6,956 nt of DNA from Gudongella sp034004165. GTDB lineage: Bacteria; Bacillota; Clostridia; Tissierellales; Tissierellaceae. The stretch spans positions 1-6,956 of the forward strand of contig JAVEXI010000069.1 in NCBI GenBank assembly GCA_034004165.1. Reading direction: 5' to 3'. Position 1 is the first letter of the stretch. Every line of letters begins with the position of its first letter. Below the pieces are notes generated by a model. It had not been told where the DNA came from and did not search any database. It worked only from the letters and a program-made list of their open reading frames with translations. The position numbers and the translations under genes were made by a program. This document shows positions 1 through 6,842 of this stretch, piece after piece.

Positions 1-332
1 AAGGAAACTACAAGAAGGTTATGGCAAAGTATTCAAACCCAGTACTTTTAATAATTGATGAATGGCTTTTGTTAAAGCCAAACTCCACAGAAGAAAAAGA
101 TATCTTTGAACTTCTTCATAGAAGAAGAAAGAAATCTTCAACACTTTTCTGCTCACAATTTAGACCTGAAGGCTGGTATGAACAGTTAGGTGGAAATGAT
201 TCGCCTTTAGCAGATGCTATACTTGATCGTATAGTCCATGACTCTTACAGAATCAATATCGAGTCAATCAATCCAACAAAAGATCTTTCTATGAGAGAAG
301 TCTACGGCCTCGACAAAAGATTAAGCGAGTAA
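1..332 (+). CDS. istB: IS21-family helper ATPase IstB, C-terminal part (5' end off window)
   Basis: The frame is open from the window edge (first whole codon at base 3) to TAA at 330-332, giving 109 residues. IstB is normally about 250 residues, so the N-terminal half with Walker A lies outside the window. Visible are the Walker B segment LLIIDEWLL, the following STLFCSQF strand, then GWYEQLGG, SPLADAILDRIVHDSYRI and the closing SMREVYG, all typical of the IstB/DnaC-like AAA+ fold. IstB is the ATP-dependent target-selection partner of the IstA transposase. The ATG at 21 is internal (Met after the GNYKKV stretch), not a real start. istA should lie further left. The gene runs opposite to the sugar operon. 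Family assignment is firm; whether the off-window half is intact cannot be seen. Confidence 0.93.
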   Translation, partial: GNYKKVMAKYSNPVLLIIDEWLLLKPNSTEEKDIFELLHRRRKKSSTLFCSQFRPEGWYEQLGGNDSPLADAILDRIVHDSYRINIESINPTKDLSMREVYGLDKRLSE

Positions 333-344
333 AACAATGCTACA

Positions 345-397
345 TGGTATCGTGAGTCCGGACATGCGGTATCCATCCTTCCGGATTCACGGTACTA
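345..397 (+). other. Long imperfect hairpin in the istB 3' tail
   Basis: The arms at 347-361 and 381-395 pair over 15 bp in RNA without a mismatch, including G-U pairs, and extend by two more pairs to 345 and 397. The loop is 19 bases. No U-run follows, so it is not a standard intrinsic terminator. A second small inverted repeat (TAATGAA at 396-402 with TTCATTA at 411-417) comes next. It starts 12 bases after the istB stop. Possible roles are mRNA protection, blocking transcription through the element, or a transposase/host-factor site; none can be chosen from sequence alone. Confidence 0.6.
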
Positions 398-496
398 ATG
401 AAGAAGAATATTCATTACCCCTTAAAAATCATCCGTTTTTGATATTGACTACTTTCATTATATCCCAAATACTGGAAAAGTAATAGAGCAAATGAT

Positions 497-517
497 TGAC
501 ATTGAATTTGTTTACCA
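497..517 (+). repeat. IS21-end 21-bp repeat, right-end copy
   Basis: The repeat begins TGACATTGAATT and ends TTTACCA. It differs from the consensus of the repeats at 6860-6938 at about one position, so the two IS ends belong to the same or very close elements. A weaker copy (about 11 of 21 matches, also preceded by GTTTT) lies at 440-460. Multiple short repeats near the ends are typical of the IS21 family and are thought to be transposase binding sites. This copy has the same orientation as those at the right edge of the window. Confidence 0.75.
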
Positions 518-544
518 ATGACTAGTCAACATCGGACGACCACA

Positions 545-621
545 GGTCGACCCTACAACAGGAATGGCATAAAATGGCCATCGCACGAGGGAAAATAGCC
601 CGAGGGGACTGACCCAGAGGG
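545..621. other. GC-rich non-coding segment between the IS end and galU
   Basis: These 77 bases are about 57% G+C by hand count, in sharp contrast to the AT-rich genes beside them. They hold a near-perfect direct repeat (GCACGAGGG at 583-591, GCCCGAGGG at 598-606), a third GAGGG at 616-620, and a small ATGGC/GCCAT inverted repeat (564-568 with 577-581). It could be a remnant of another small repeat or mobile element downstream of galU. I find no convincing intrinsic terminator for the minus-strand operon here, because no stem is followed by a T-run in the galU direction. Confidence 0.4.
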
Positions 622-1491
622 TTAATTTTTCACTATCATATTTAAATACTCTAAAAATTCATCTCTAACTTCTGGTCTTCTGAGTGCAAATTCTACTGTT
701 GCCTTTAGAAAACCAAGCTTATCACCAACATCATATCTTTTGCCTTCAAATATGTATGCAAGCATCTCTTCTTGTTTAGCCAAGACTCTAAGTGCATCGG
801 TAAGCTGAATCTCTCCGCCTTTTCCTGGTTTGGTATGTGCTAGTATATCGAAAATTGCAGGGTTGATAATATACCTTCCCAATATAGCAACATTAGAAGG
901 GGCATCTTCAATGGCTGGCTTCTCAACCAAGTCTTTCACACTAATCAATTTATCATCTATTCTACTTCCATCAATTATTCCGTATTTATTGACATCTTCT
1001 TGTGCAATCTCCTGCACACCCAGTATGCTTGAACCGTGACTCTTATACATTTCAATCATCTGTTTAAGACAGGGAGCACCCTCGTTATGTACGATGTCAT
1101 CACCAAGTAAAACCGCAAAAGGTTCATTCCCAACAAAAGTGCGCGCACAATAAATTGCATGCCCCAGGCCTTTTGCTTCTTTTTGTCTTATATAATGGAT
1201 ATCTACCATATCGGATATGTCTTTAACAATTTTTAACAACTCTTCATTGTGTTTTTTCTCTAACTCAACTTCAAGTTCAATTGATCTATCGAAATGATCC
1301 TCGATAGCCCTTTTGCTTTTACCAGTAATTATAAGAATCTCTTCAATTCCAGAAGCTACAGCTTCTTCGATAATATACTGGATAGTTGGTTTATCTACAA
1401 TGGGAAGCATTTCTTTAGGCATTGCTTTTGTTGCAGGCAAAAACCTTGTACCAAGACCTGCAGCAGGTATTACTGCTTTTCGTAATATCAT
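622..1491 (-). CDS. galU: UTP-glucose-1-phosphate uridylyltransferase
   Basis: Cytosolic enzyme that joins UTP and glucose-1-phosphate to give UDP-glucose and pyrophosphate, the entry step for the dehydrogenase and epimerase upstream in the same run. The 289-residue product has the usual family length. It shows the nucleotide-binding loop AAGLGTRFLPATKAMPKEML (residues 10-29), GLGHA (108-112), LLGDD (128-132, metal/nucleotide site), VEKP (189-192), GGEIQLTDA (225-233) and YDVGDKLG (253-260). I start at the ATG at 1491 because AAGGAG (1501-1506) lies 9 bases before it. The ATGs at 1500 and 1497 abut or nearly touch that site. It is the last gene of the run, 29 bases after murJ. The Bacillus orthologue is called gtaB. 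Confidence 0.97.
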   Translation of the reverse strand: MILRKAVIPAAGLGTRFLPATKAMPKEMLPIVDKPTIQYIIEEAVASGIEEILIITGKSKRAIEDHFDRSIELEVELEKKHNEELLKIVKDISDMVDIHYIRQKEAKGLGHAIYCARTFVGNEPFAVLLGDDIVHNEGAPCLKQMIEMYKSHGSSILGVQEIAQEDVNKYGIIDGSRIDDKLISVKDLVEKPAIEDAPSNVAILGRYIINPAIFDILAHTKPGKGGEIQLTDALRVLAKQEEMLAYIFEGKRYDVGDKLGFLKATVEFALRRPEVRDEFLEYLNMIVKN

Positions 1492-1520
1492 GCTCATCAT
1501 CTCCTTACTTAAACAAATGA

Positions 1521-3086
1521 TTAAATTTTATTCCTCTTCAACAGCTTACCCTTCATAAGATTTATAATCCACTCAACCTCTTCTATTTTAGACAAATATA
1601 TTAAAACAAAATAAATTAATGCGCCAACTACAGCAGAAATCATTAGAGCAATTAGTTCCCCTAATCTACCTGTACCCAGGCTATGATTCAAAAGTTTATA
1701 GAGGAAAAATACAGCTATACCCATTACGATAGATGCAAATAAAGATTTTAACCCACATTTAACAGAAGTCAAAAATCCGAAAGATCCCATCTTCTTCTTG
1801 AGACCATATAGTAATAGTAAAGAAGTCACAGTAGCAGAAATTGACGTAGCCAGAGCAAGTCCTCTGTGTGCCATAGGTCCTATCAATAATAAGTTAAAGG
1901 TGACATTTACACCTACAGCAATAGCACCATTTACAACAGGAGTTTTAGTGTCCTGTAAAGAATAATAAGCATTATTTAGTAATGCCCTAAGAGAAGTTCC
2001 TACCATTCCAACAACCGTGAATATTAAAGCACCTGCGGTCATAATAGTTGCAGCAGAATCAAATTTACCTCTTTGAAAAGCTAACTTAACTATCGGATTT
2101 GACAGAATAACCATACCTATTGTTGCAGGAATAGTTATTAATAAAATAATATTAATCCCTTTAATTACAACCTTTTTAAATTCCTTATAATTATCCTTAT
2201 TAGCAGCTTTTGATAACATTGGATACATGACAGTAGCAATAGCTGCAATAAAAACTCCTCTTACCAAATTGTCCAATCTATTAGCATAGTTTAAAGCTGA
2301 AATCGATCCTTCTACCAAAACAGATGCCATAGATTTATCAATAATCTTATTTAAATCGCCTATCCCTACACTTATCAAAATCGGTGGGATTAGATATAAT
2401 ATCTTTTTGACGTATTTATCTTTAAAATCAATGATATATTCATATTTATAATTTAGTTTCTTCAAACCAAACATCTGCAAAACTATTTGTGATAACACTG
2501 CCAAAACAGATGTTACCATCAGCCCTTTTATCCCAAAATAAGATGATAAAAACAGAAGAAATACAATATAAGTAAAATTAAAAGGAAATGAAATAGCAGC
2601 AGATTCAGTAAATTGATTTTCAGACTGCAAAAAGCCTCTAAACACCCCTTGCAAACCTGCTATTAAAACTGTTGGCATTCCAATTCTCATCATTAGTACA
2701 GCGAGATTAAACTGCTCGTTAGAATCAAACCCTGGAGCAATAATTTTAATAATTACAGGTGATAAAACCCACGCAAGTATAATAACTAGAATGGAAAACA
2801 CAGCAACAATATTTAATAAATTATTTGTATGTTTCTTTTTCCCTTCTTTACCCTCAATATGTTCAATTTCTGCAAGCACAGGTATCATAGTCGTATTTAA
2901 TGCTCTAGTAATTATGGTTGTAAACAAGGACACAGCTGTCATAGCTAAGAAAAAGGTATCAGTCTCCATACTGGAACCAAATTTAGCTCCTATTAGAGAC
3001 TCTCTTATGAAACCTAATATTTTCCCACCAAAAGATATTATTATTATTATGGCTACAGATTTTGCAGCTTGCTTTGCTCCTGTCAA
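1521..3086 (-). CDS. murJ: MurJ/MviN-family lipid flippase
   Basis: Polytopic inner-membrane protein of 521 residues, the usual MurJ length (about 14 membrane segments), in the MOP flippase superfamily. MurJ moves lipid II, the peptidoglycan precursor, to the outer face of the membrane. Family features seen are the N-terminal ILGFIRESLIGAKFG segment (24-37) followed by TDTFFLA (42-48), GVFRGFLQSENQF (147-159), and YANRLDNLVRG (267-277), whose Arg270 probably matches an essential central-cavity arginine of E. coli MurJ. The LQDTKTPV stretch (377-384) is also typical. The start is TTG at 3086, fixed by GGAGG (3094-3098) 7 bases upstream; the nearby ATG at 3100 is quickly stopped. Being between nucleotide-sugar genes, it may serve a glycan carried on undecaprenyl lipid instead of, or as well as, lipid II. 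Confidence 0.93.
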   Translation of the reverse strand: MTGAKQAAKSVAIIIIISFGGKILGFIRESLIGAKFGSSMETDTFFLAMTAVSLFTTIITRALNTTMIPVLAEIEHIEGKEGKKKHTNNLLNIVAVFSILVIILAWVLSPVIIKIIAPGFDSNEQFNLAVLMMRIGMPTVLIAGLQGVFRGFLQSENQFTESAAISFPFNFTYIVFLLFLSSYFGIKGLMVTSVLAVLSQIVLQMFGLKKLNYKYEYIIDFKDKYVKKILYLIPPILISVGIGDLNKIIDKSMASVLVEGSISALNYANRLDNLVRGVFIAAIATVMYPMLSKAANKDNYKEFKKVVIKGINIILLITIPATIGMVILSNPIVKLAFQRGKFDSAATIMTAGALIFTVVGMVGTSLRALLNNAYYSLQDTKTPVVNGAIAVGVNVTFNLLLIGPMAHRGLALATSISATVTSLLLLYGLKKKMGSFGFLTSVKCGLKSLFASIVMGIAVFFLYKLLNHSLGTGRLGELIALMISAVVGALIYFVLIYLSKIEEVEWIINLMKGKLLKRNKI

Positions 3087-3123
3087 TCTAATTCCTCCAT
3101 AAAGAATTAAATATTCTCATTTC

Positions 3124-4290
3124 TTAATCCCTAGAAAATAAATCCCTTGTATATATCTTTTCTTCCACATCTTTTATCAATTCATCTATTCTGTTTACAA
3201 CTATAACATCTGATATTTCTTTAAATACTTCCAGATTTTTAATTACTTTAGAACCATAAAAATACTCGCCTTCTAAAACTGGTTCATATACTACAAGTTC
3301 TATTCCTTCTGCTTTAATCCTTTTCATAACATCTTGAATAGCAGATTCTCTGAAGTTGTCTGATCCGGTTTTCATCGTCAGCCTGTATATACCAACTACT
3401 TTCGGTTCCCTCGAAATAATCATATCCGCGATATGCTCTTTTCTCGTACTATTAGCATCAACTATAGCTGAAATAATATTTTGTGGAACATTTTCATAAT
3501 TCGCTAATAGCTGTTTGGTATCTTTCGGTAAACAATAACCTCCATATCCAAAAGAAGGATTGTTGTAATGATTTCCTATTCTAGGGTCTAACCCTATGCC
3601 ATCAATTATTTGTTGTGCGTTGAGACCCATCACTTCAGCATAAGAATCTAACTCATTAAAAAAAGCTACACGCATTGCGAGATATGTATTTGCAAAGAGT
3701 TTAATAGCTTCTGCTTCAGTTGAATCTGTGAACAGTATTGGTATTTCCTTCTTTATTGCCCCTTGCACAAGTAAATCTGAAAAGGTTTTAGCATCTTCTG
3801 ATTGCTCTCCTATAATAATTCTTGAAGGATATAGATTGTCATAAAGAGCTTTGCCCTCTCTTAAAAACTCTGGAGAAAAAATTATATTATCAATCCCATA
3901 TTTCTCTTTAATAGACTTAGTATAACCTACTGGAACTGTAGATTTAATTATCATTGTTGCATTCGAATTAATCTCTAATATATCTTCTATTACAGACTCC
4001 ACACTTGATGTATCAAAATAATTCTTATCAGGATCATAGTTAGTCGGAGTTGCTATTACAATGAAATCTGCTCCATTATAGGCTAAATGTTTATCGTTTG
4101 TAGCGAAAAGATTCAAACTCTTGTTAACTAAAAAGTCCTCTATTTCATTATCTGCAATAGGCGACTTCTTATTGTTAATCATTTCTGCTTTTTTAGGGTT
4201 TGTGTTTAAAACCACAACTTCATTATTTTGTGCTAATAATACTGCATTAGCAAGACCAACATAACCTGCACCAACAACTGTTATTTTCAT
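3124..4290 (-). CDS. ugd: UDP-glucose 6-dehydrogenase
   Basis: Oxidises UDP-glucose twice with NAD+ to UDP-glucuronate in the cytosol. The 388 residues match the short form known from E. coli Ugd and streptococcal HasB, and much of the sequence is nearly colinear with E. coli Ugd from memory. Visible are the Rossmann loop GAGYVG (7-12), STVPVG (117-122) with Thr118, FSPEFLREG (138-146) with Glu141 and Glu145, Lys197 and Asn201 in EAIKLFANTYLA, and the catalytic FGYGGYCLPKD (247-257) with Cys253 and Asp257. The C-terminal UDP-binding half is complete, ending YTRDLFSRD. One oddity: residue 29, at the end of the second Rossmann strand, is Asn (LNTNP) where Asp normally binds the NAD ribose. AGGGGG (4298-4303) stands 7 bases before the ATG. 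It lies 22 bases after the epimerase and 37 before murJ. Confidence 0.97.
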   Translation of the reverse strand: MKITVVGAGYVGLANAVLLAQNNEVVVLNTNPKKAEMINNKKSPIADNEIEDFLVNKSLNLFATNDKHLAYNGADFIVIATPTNYDPDKNYFDTSSVESVIEDILEINSNATMIIKSTVPVGYTKSIKEKYGIDNIIFSPEFLREGKALYDNLYPSRIIIGEQSEDAKTFSDLLVQGAIKKEIPILFTDSTEAEAIKLFANTYLAMRVAFFNELDSYAEVMGLNAQQIIDGIGLDPRIGNHYNNPSFGYGGYCLPKDTKQLLANYENVPQNIISAIVDANSTRKEHIADMIISREPKVVGIYRLTMKTGSDNFRESAIQDVMKRIKAEGIELVVYEPVLEGEYFYGSKVIKNLEVFKEISDVIVVNRIDELIKDVEEKIYTRDLFSRD

Positions 4291-4312
4291 TGTATATCCC
4301 CCTAATTTCTTT

Positions 4313-5320
4313 CTAAACTCTATAGTATTCTCTATACCAGTCTACGAATTTTTTCAATCCATCTTCTATAGATGTGGATGGTTTAAAGCCTATATCTCTT
4401 TCTAAATCTGAAACATCAGCATATGTTCTTAGAACATCACCTGGCTGCATATCCATATAAATTTTCTCTGCCTCTTTCCCCAAAACAGATTCTAAAGCTT
4501 TTATAAACCTCATTAGCTTAATTGGGTTATTATTCCCAATATTATAGATTTTATAAGGAGCAAAGCTTGAGCTTAAGTCATCTACACTTTCATCCCAATC
4601 CTCTTTAGCTGCTGGAACCTTATCAATGAGCTTCACTATCCCTTCGACAATATCATCTATATAAGTAAAATCTCTTTCCATATTTCCATGATTAAATACT
4701 TTAATTGGTCTTCCTTCAATAATATCTTTGGTAAAGGAAAAATATGCCATGTCAGGCCTACCCCACGGTCCATATACTGTAAAGAACCTTAACCCAGTTG
4801 TTGGTATTTTATATAGATGACTATATGTATGAGCCATTAGTTCATTAGATTTTTTGGTTGCAGCATACAAAGAAACTGGGTGATCTACATTATGATTTGT
4901 AGAAAATGGTGCTACCTTATTCCCACCATAAACAGATGATGAAGAAGCATAAAGTAAGTGCTTGACAGGATAATTTCTACATGCTTCTAAAATATTCATA
5001 AACCCTATAAGATTAGAGTCTACATAGGCGTATGGATTTTCTATAGAATACCGAACACCAGCTTGGGCTGCTAAGTTAATTACATAGTCAGGCTTATATT
5101 TTTTAAATATTTTATAAATCTCCTCTTTATCTTCTAAATCTATTTTATAAAATTCAAATTTATCGTGTTTATATAGTTGTTTTAAACGGCTTTCCTTTAA
5201 ATGAGTGTCATAATAATCATTTAAATTGTCAATTCCTATTATTCTAAAAGATTTATTTAGTAATTCTTTTGATAGATGAAAGCCAATAAATCCAACTGCA
5301 CCTGTTATGAGTATTCTCAT
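4313..5320 (-). CDS. UDP-glucuronate 4-epimerase-type NAD-dependent epimerase
   Basis: Short-chain dehydrogenase/reductase of the extended NAD-sugar-epimerase class, 335 residues. The likely reaction is UDP-glucuronate to UDP-galacturonate, using tightly bound NAD and a 4-keto intermediate. Seen are GAVGFIG (7-13, Rossmann loop), Asp31 in IDNLNDYYD, QAGVRYSIENP (86-96), SSSSVYG (126-132) with the catalytic Ser/Thr position, the YAATK pair Tyr152/Lys156, GPWGRPDMA (184-192) with Arg188, a probable carboxylate contact, FNHGNMERDFTYIDD (209-223) and MQPGDVLRTYADVS (291-304). The NDYYD, GVRYSIENP and GPWGRPDMA signatures separate this group from plain GalE. AAGGAG (5332-5337) is 11 bases before the ATG, a little long. 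The adjacent dehydrogenase would supply its substrate. Names used elsewhere (lpsL, cap1J) vary, so no symbol is given. A related uronate epimerase activity remains possible. Confidence 0.9.
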   Translation of the reverse strand: MRILITGAVGFIGFHLSKELLNKSFRIIGIDNLNDYYDTHLKESRLKQLYKHDKFEFYKIDLEDKEEIYKIFKKYKPDYVINLAAQAGVRYSIENPYAYVDSNLIGFMNILEACRNYPVKHLLYASSSSVYGGNKVAPFSTNHNVDHPVSLYAATKKSNELMAHTYSHLYKIPTTGLRFFTVYGPWGRPDMAYFSFTKDIIEGRPIKVFNHGNMERDFTYIDDIVEGIVKLIDKVPAAKEDWDESVDDLSSSFAPYKIYNIGNNNPIKLMRFIKALESVLGKEAEKIYMDMQPGDVLRTYADVSDLERDIGFKPSTSIEDGLKKFVDWYREYYRV

Positions 5321-5487
5321 GTTATTTTATTCTCCTTAATTTCCCCAACGGTTTCAAGTATCTCGTAAATAATAGATTAGAATTATTTTTCTTACGGTTC
5401 TCTTTTTATGAGTGTAAAGTTCCCAATTAACTCAGATTTCTATCAATTTATCATTGTTAAAGACATTCAATCATAATAACTATTAAT
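5321..5487 (-). other. Non-coding gap upstream of the epimerase; possible weak promoter
   Basis: These 167 AT-rich bases separate the P-loop gene from the epimerase and are the largest gap in the minus-strand run, so they are the best place for an internal promoter. Reading the minus strand, a TTTACA (5413-5418) could be a -35 box, but no good TATAAT follows at 16-18 bases, and a TATTAT nearer the epimerase lacks a matching -35. Two similar motifs occur, GAGAACCGT and GAAACCGTT, about 46 bases apart (near 5394-5402 and 5347-5355). No terminator-like stem with T-run, tRNA or riboswitch was recognised. Confidence 0.3.
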
Positions 5488-6174
5488 TCATTTGTTTGTA
5501 ATTGTTCTAAGGAAATTCGCCAAATTTATTGTATTATAATTCAGCGGTTTGTTCATATCTAGCTCTATAGTATGGATTTTACTTAAACCCGCCCTGCAGA
5601 ATTTTAAATTCTTGTCTTTTATTTCCAAAATCTCCTCAATATTCCAAATAGTATTAAAATCAAATCTTTTACTACCACATCTTCGTTCAACTAACCTTCT
5701 TATATTTTCTGTAAAACCTAAATTGCAATTAACAATAATATCTTCTGAAAAAGTAGAGTTTAACCAATTAAAAATTAAATCGTAGTTATTTGACCTATAC
5801 ATATTTTTGTCATGTGCAATAGAAGTCAAATACTGTACTATTCCTTCATCCAAAATTAATATATGGTAGCAGCTATTAATCTTCGCTTTGTAAATCAAAT
5901 ATAATAAAAGTATTAATCCTCTAGTCCACTTCATACTATCTAGCGTTAATTTATTCTTGATAGCAATCTTAATAATTAATATATTAACTCGAAGTTGATT
6001 AATATTTAGCAAAGCAATAATATTTTTAAGAAACTTGTTATCAGAGTATAAATCATTAAAGAGGTCCTCTCTTGTAGCAACAACAATATTCTCATTTTTT
6101 AATACTTTCACAACGTTATTAGTTAAGGTTGTTTTTCCAGAACCTGGTAACCCATTTAAGTCACAAATTAACAT
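5488..6174 (-). CDS. P-loop kinase-like protein of unknown substrate
   Basis: This 228-residue protein belongs to the P-loop NTPase/kinase superfamily. Walker A is GLPGSGKTTL (8-17). A Walker B-like strand HILILDEG ends at Asp109-Glu110-Gly111. An arginine-rich segment (RR at 159-160, RR at 164-165, Arg170, followed by FD) resembles the LID of nucleotide and small-molecule kinases. No membrane segment or signal peptide is evident. The start is the ATG at 6174, 8 bases after GGGAG; the possible TTG at 6189 lies before that site. The ATG shares one base with the stop of the upstream gene (TAATG), implying translational coupling. Both genes are richer in Asn, Lys and Ile than the sugar genes and may have been acquired separately. 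It could phosphorylate a nucleotide, sugar or glycan intermediate; I do not recognise a named family. Confidence 0.75.
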   Translation of the reverse strand: MLICDLNGLPGSGKTTLTNNVVKVLKNENIVVATREDLFNDLYSDNKFLKNIIALLNINQLRVNILIIKIAIKNKLTLDSMKWTRGLILLLYLIYKAKINSCYHILILDEGIVQYLTSIAHDKNMYRSNNYDLIFNWLNSTFSEDIIVNCNLGFTENIRRLVERRCGSKRFDFNTIWNIEEILEIKDKNLKFCRAGLSKIHTIELDMNKPLNYNTINLANFLRTITNK

Positions 6175-6830
6175 TACAAATACTCCCAAATTATTTCTTT
6201 TATCTGTAATAAAATTTCAGCAAGATCTTTTTCTGCATTTATTTCAAATATTAGAGTGTCGGGAAACTTCAATTCAGCAACTTTTTTAGTTTTTTCTTCA
6301 AAATATTTATAATTATTTTGTTCAGGCTTTCTTTTCATTGATGTCTCAGTAGAAATATTAAGCCTAAATATTAAATCAGGCTTAATATCAACAGTTCTCT
6401 TCAATATTTTTGCTTCAATTTTAGATAACTCTTTTAAGTAATTAGTTTTTGCTTTTTCATACAATATACTTATTTTCGGACCATCATTAATCCCCATCTG
6501 TTGTAATTGAGGGTATCTATCAGTTATGCTATATCCTCCATTTAACCTATACTTGTGCATCTTATTAATAGTTCTATAATTATCATATACAATAGAAATT
6601 ATATTTAAACTCAATATTAGACTTTTAATAAAACCTATTGAATTGTTTGGCTGTTTCTTATATTTCTTAATACCATTTTTTTTGCTATTTGTAATTTTTT
6701 TCTTACTCATCGAGATCAAATCTATAGCTCTTGCAAATAAGTTTTTTGATCCATCCCCTGCTCCTAAATAAATCAATTTTGTTTCTATTTTTTTGCCTAA
6801 CCATATGTTCATTTCTTTTGATAGAGTGCT
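6174..6830 (-). pseudogene. Thymidylate-kinase-like gene, cut at its P-loop by an IS21-type insertion
   Basis: The frame retains about 218 native residues, starting STLSKEMNIWLG, which is exactly what follows the GK of a Walker A motif (GKST). It continues with KLIYLGAGDG, a basic stretch rich in Lys and Asn, GGYSITDRYPQ with DRYPQ as in thymidylate-kinase-like proteins, GINDGPK, DLIFRL, KRKPEQ and a C-terminal IIWEYL. Everything before the serine codon (AGC, 6828-6830) is replaced by the IS terminus at 6831, so the ATP-binding loop is lost and the protein should be inactive. An ATG inside the IS (6884) reads in frame into the gene, adding 18 foreign residues, but it has no ribosome site. The first native Met is at 6810-6812. 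The missing N-terminus should lie beyond the IS, outside the window. The stop overlaps the next gene's start by one base. Confidence 0.8.
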
Positions 6831-6836
6831 TGTGAA

Positions 6837-6842
6837 TGTCAA
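6837..6842 (-). promoter_or_regulatory. Outward-facing TTGACA -35 box in the IS end
   Basis: Read on the minus strand, the outermost repeat ends with a perfect TTGACA pointing out of the IS toward the kinase remnant and the sugar operon. No good -10 box stands 16-18 bases downstream (AAAAGA at 17), so a functional hybrid promoter is doubtful. IS21 itself is known to carry a -35 element at one end that makes a promoter at tandem junctions. Confidence 0.3.

Larger units (their letters stand above)
1..544 (+). mobile_element. Right-hand part of an IS21-family insertion sequence
   Basis: This comprises the istB 3' half, about 210 bases of non-coding tail with a long hairpin, and two copies of a 21-bp repeat (440-460 degenerate, 497-517 good) also found in the IS end at 6831-6956. 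I place the terminus at the CACA ending at 544. Read from outside, the reverse complement starts TGTGGTCGTCCGATGTTGAC, which shares TGTG, GTC, ATG and TTGAC in the same order with the other end (TGTGAATGTCAATG, then AAAAAGTTGAC), with a five-base gap. IS21-family ends commonly start TG and end CA. Element identity is secure from istB; the exact right boundary is an inference and could be off by 10-20 bases. Confidence 0.7.

Noticed and set aside
1489..1500. galU start at the first ATG (1500)
   Set aside because: That ATG directly abuts the AAGGAG site; the ATG at 1491 has 9-base spacing and gives the normal MILRKAVIPAAG start.
830..1558. Plus-strand reading frames opposite galU (830-1039, 1294-1485, 1313-1558)
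   Set aside because: All lie antisense to a well-conserved gene, have no recognisable domains, and show no convincing ribosome sites.
2791..3102. Plus-strand reading frame opposite the start of murJ
   Set aside because: It is the antisense shadow of hydrophobic membrane segments; murJ is clearly the coding strand.
5321..5487. A firm sigma-A promoter upstream of the epimerase
   Set aside because: No -35/-10 pair with both good hexamers and 16-18 base spacing was found, so it is mentioned only as a weak possibility.
6172..6189. TTG start at 6189 for the P-loop gene
   Set aside because: The GGGAG ribosome site lies inside that extension and is well spaced for the ATG at 6174.
5549..6289. Plus-strand reading frames opposite the two P-loop genes (5549-5785, 6035-6289)
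   Set aside because: The minus strand carries the Walker A and DRYPQ motifs; these frames show no motif of their own.
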